NCBI GenBank assembly: GCA_963693315.1
Contig: OY856187.1
Coordinates: 382,529,460-382,593,459, forward strand
Source of the DNA: Diogma glabrata
Taxonomy: Eukaryota; Arthropoda; Insecta; Diptera; Cylindrotomidae
Reading direction: 5' to 3'
DNA: 64,000 bases
The translations under genes and the position numbers were made by a program. The notes below the pieces were generated by a model. The model did not search any database. It was not told the DNA's origin and saw only the letters and a list, made by a program, of their open reading frames with translations. Each line of letters begins with the position of its first letter. Position 1 is the first letter of the stretch. Positions 61,490-64,000 of the stretch are shown piece by piece.

Positions 61490-61803
61490 TTAAAAGAAGA
61501 AAATAATAAAAGGAGAAGAGAGAAAGATAAGAAAATAAGGAGATTAAAAGATAATAAGAGAAGAACAGAAGTAAAGATGAGAAGAGAAGATGAGAAAAAG
61601 AGAAGAAGAAAAAAAGTGAAGAAGAAAATAAGGGAATATAGGAAAGAGGAAGCAGGAGATAGATAGACAGGAGCAAACAAAATAATAAATATTGGCAAGA
61701 AAAAAAAAAGAAATTTAGGGAAAAGAACAACAGAATATCAAAAAAAAAGAATAAGGAATGGAGAGAAAGAAGAAATATCACCACAAATGAGAGAGAAAAA
61801 AAA
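61490..61803. repeat. Purine (GA/AAG) tract
   Basis: About 310 bases almost entirely A and G on the plus strand, with scattered t, in the style aagagaagaagagaaaag. The minus-strand hydrophobic Leu/Ser/Phe frames here are artefacts of this composition. Confidence 0.9.
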
Positions 61804-62900
61804 GCTACAAGCGAACTGGTCAAAAAGTTTATATTGCTTAAGAAAAACAATTTTTTGTAAATTTTTGATTGCAGTATTCAATACAATTGTTTTCAAATCC
61901 ATTCAACTAAGAAAGATATAAATTTATTGAATCCAAACCACTATCAAAAGCAAACATTATAGAAAAACTGACAAACTTAAATATACAAAATATGGTTAGT
62001 TGTTTACCAAATGATAGACTAAAAATAGAACAAAAAAGATTGTAAAGAATAATAAACTTTAGGGCATTTCGTAGTTTACCCGAAATTCATATATGATACT
62101 GATATATCCTTGTTTTGTGAGGTTCTTCTTTTCTCTTCATTTACTTCTTTTTATGATATATCAATCCTTATAGACAATATTCGATTTAAACATATATTTT
62201 TCCTGGGGGCATTTATTTCTGATGCTCTATTTATTTCGTCACGTGTAATTTCAATGAATAGATTTTTTTTGTTATGTAAAATACCCTAGATCCATTTCAA
62301 ATAATTTCATTTAGAATATTCATTCAAAAAAAATAGCGAAAAAGTTTTTCCATTGGTCATATTTGCAATTGACGTACATATTTAAAAAAAAAGTTTGTTA
62401 GCATAAAAATATTAGAATGTAACCCACGAAACGGTCTTTAGACGACCGATTTTTAATAAATTTTACCCAAATATCGACCGTTCGAACTTCTTGGGCTAAT
62501 TTGGTAATCTAAAAAGATTGCACCTGCAAATTCTTTTTTTATTCCGCGTTATTAGTGCTTAAATATTTACATACATTAAATCGAACAAACAAATATATAT
62601 TGACGGTGAATGATCTACCTCACTGAAATAAAATGTAAGAATATCAAAAAGAATTTTTGAAAATGTCTGGAAAAGCAAATGTATATGTATTATCAGCATT
62701 CACCGAAAATTACATGTTTTCTTTTGTTATGAAAATTTAATCATTCATGGAATACCTACCATGCAAACAATAAAACACTGAAATTAAAAAAACGAAACAT
62801 TGAAAAATGTTCCCTTAGCTATTTTATTTGCTTGATATAATGCCATAGGAGTTTAATACGAATATATTTATATTAAAAATCTTAAGATATAAGATGGAAA
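61804..62900. other. Intergenic, nothing recognised
   Basis: AT-rich DNA without recognisable features. Confidence 0.4.
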
Positions 62901-62984
62901 AAATTATGATTTATGTTTTACATAAGCTTTTTTGATCCATTTACTTTTCATACATTTTATTTTCGTTGTAAACATGGTAACACA

Positions 62985-63158
62985 ATTCACAGTCACGCAT
63001 TGATTTCAAAGCAAATTTTTGGGAGAAACAATGATACAAATGTTTATATGGATTGTGATGGAGCTTTAATATTAAAGATCTTTTTGAGTGAAGATTGGAA
63101 TGGTGTTATGGAAAAATATATTGATTCCACAATTAACTTATATGGAAAAGATTCTTAG
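62985..63158 (+). other. Possible exon or small ORF, unknown
   Basis: After cacaattcacag (a possible acceptor at about 62990) the frame is open to TAG at 63156-63158 and reads HALISKQIFGRNNDTNVYM..., DGALILKIFLSEDWNGVMEKYI. The residue mix looks protein-like rather than like translated repeat, but I recognise no family. The longer frame begins at 62913. A donor or upstream exon was not identified. Confidence 0.3.
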
Positions 63159-63668
63159 TGCCTTCAAATGCAGAAAAAATGAATTTATTTATTTGTTCAG
63201 TGCATTTTATATTTGAATTTTAGGTGAAAACTCAATTAATTTTGGTTATATTTTGTGCGGGTGATCAGTCTTTACACCATTTTCCAAATCATTAAACATT
63301 TAACCATTTCTGCATGCAATTTTTTTATTTATATGTTTTTTTATGCTATTGACCTTGGTCAGTTTATCTTTTATGGTTCCGTTTACGTTTAAGAAGAAAT
63401 TAAGAACAAGTTGTAGCGCACTATGATTTTAATGAAGTTAAATGTCGACAAATAAAACTATTTTGTAAAAATTGTAGCATGATGGTGCACCTTAGCCTTA
63501 AGAGCCCTACAGACGCTCCTAATTGATGAACCGACCGACCCAACTTACCATCCGTTCTAGACAACTAGCTTTTGGTTTTTGTTTTAAAACTTAGTTGAAG
63601 CTTAGTAAACACAACTGAAAATTTTTTTCTTTGTTTTTCATTCTTTTAGATTTCTATAACATAAGCCT
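63159..63668. other. Intergenic, nothing recognised
   Basis: AT-rich. gatggtgcaccttag at about 63481 resembles gatggtgcgccttag at about 4111, both followed by unrelated sequence, so a very short shared repeat. Confidence 0.35.
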
Positions 63669-63764
63669 CGTTCAATTTGACTTCAGTTAACTGAATAATC
63701 TGAAAAATTGTGTGCAGCAATTATTGTTGTTTTTTGTTTCAGTTTATTTGAGTTAAATCGAACG
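63669..63764. mobile_element. Short MITE, copy 2
   Basis: Ends cgttcaatttgactt and taaatcgaacg, the same as the 13671-13782 unit, with a similar core (ttttttgtttcagt). About 96 bp, no coding. Confidence 0.45.
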
Positions 63765-64000
63765 TACCAGTTATTAAAACTATAAATCCGAAAACAAAAC
63801 ACATCGTCCCATATGTTTGATTGGTCGGACGGTCGGATAAAATTTCCATCCGACGAATTTCAAATTAAATTTTATTGGATCGATATACACACTATCCGAT
63901 TTTAAATCTTCCAACCAAATCAGTCTGACCGTCGAATAATCTATAAGGCGCTTTAACCTCATCGTGCGGATTCGTCTTACTAATATTCCCTGCATCATAA

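Noticed and set aside
61437..61850. 137-codon minus-strand hydrophobic frame resembling a membrane protein
   Set aside because: It is the translation of a purine tract. The Leu/Ser/Phe content follows from composition alone.

Overview
This window is eukaryotic, AT-rich and dominated by transposable elements. It looks like animal DNA, most likely from an insect. The evidence is short introns of about 60 bp, BEL/Pao and Gypsy retroelements, several non-LTR retrotransposon (LINE) families including an R1-clade fragment, a P-superfamily (THAP9-like) transposase, tRNA-derived SINEs, MITEs and long AT-rich spacers. I cannot name the species. There is no bacterial gene organisation, no CRISPR array, no rRNA gene and no convincing functional tRNA gene.

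Only one locus looks like an intact host-type gene. It is a three-exon gene at 4333-5845 (+) encoding a predicted 463-residue flavin amine-oxidase-like protein with an N-terminal dinucleotide-binding fold and a C-terminal hydrophobic anchor, as in monoamine oxidase (MAO). Its two introns (59 and 62 bp) have GT/AG ends and both preserve the reading frame. The canonical flavin-attachment and catalytic motifs of MAO appear to be missing. It is therefore either a strongly diverged paralogue or a very recent pseudogene.

Layout: 0.3-2.8 kb holds repeats, an AT minisatellite and a foldback element. 4.3-5.9 kb is the MAO-like gene. 6.5-8.7 kb is a higher-order tandem repeat element carrying paired CCGGAAGT motifs. 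8.7-10.9 kb has a LINE tail, a 125-bp tandem duplication, and a SINE split by a TA-flanked MITE. 13.2-16.7 kb has LINE remnants. 16.7-20.9 kb is AT-rich with nothing recognised. 20.9-26.1 kb holds a LINE fragment abutting a degenerate BEL/Pao element on the minus strand. 27.2-28.5 kb has inverted and dispersed repeats. 31.7-34.1 kb is a nearly complete LINE body. 36.0-38.4 kb has a partial copy of the CCGGAAGT element joined to an R1-clade LINE, plus an endonuclease fragment. 41.2-41.5 kb is a long (CT)n tract. 42.8-47.5 kb has a second copy of the dispersed repeat, an RTE/L2-like LINE, and a SINE-like unit interrupted by a 1,763-bp palindromic foldback transposon. 49.5-51.5 kb is a P-superfamily transposase with three frameshifts. 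51.7-56.2 kb has tandem repeats, SINEs and LINE copies. 57.3-60.6 kb has an RTE-like LINE fragment, an inverted copy of the CCGGAAGT element and a Gypsy pol remnant. The rest is AT-rich DNA with a purine tract and a small MITE.

The clearest structural discovery is the 45522-47284 foldback element. It has about eleven monomers of about 147 bp in two opposed arrays, TAGGG-type termini and an exact 8-bp target duplication. A related uninterrupted copy of its insertion target lies 0.8 kb upstream. The second point of interest is the MAO-like gene. Almost all other coding remnants carry stops, frameshifts or altered catalytic residues, so they are fossils.
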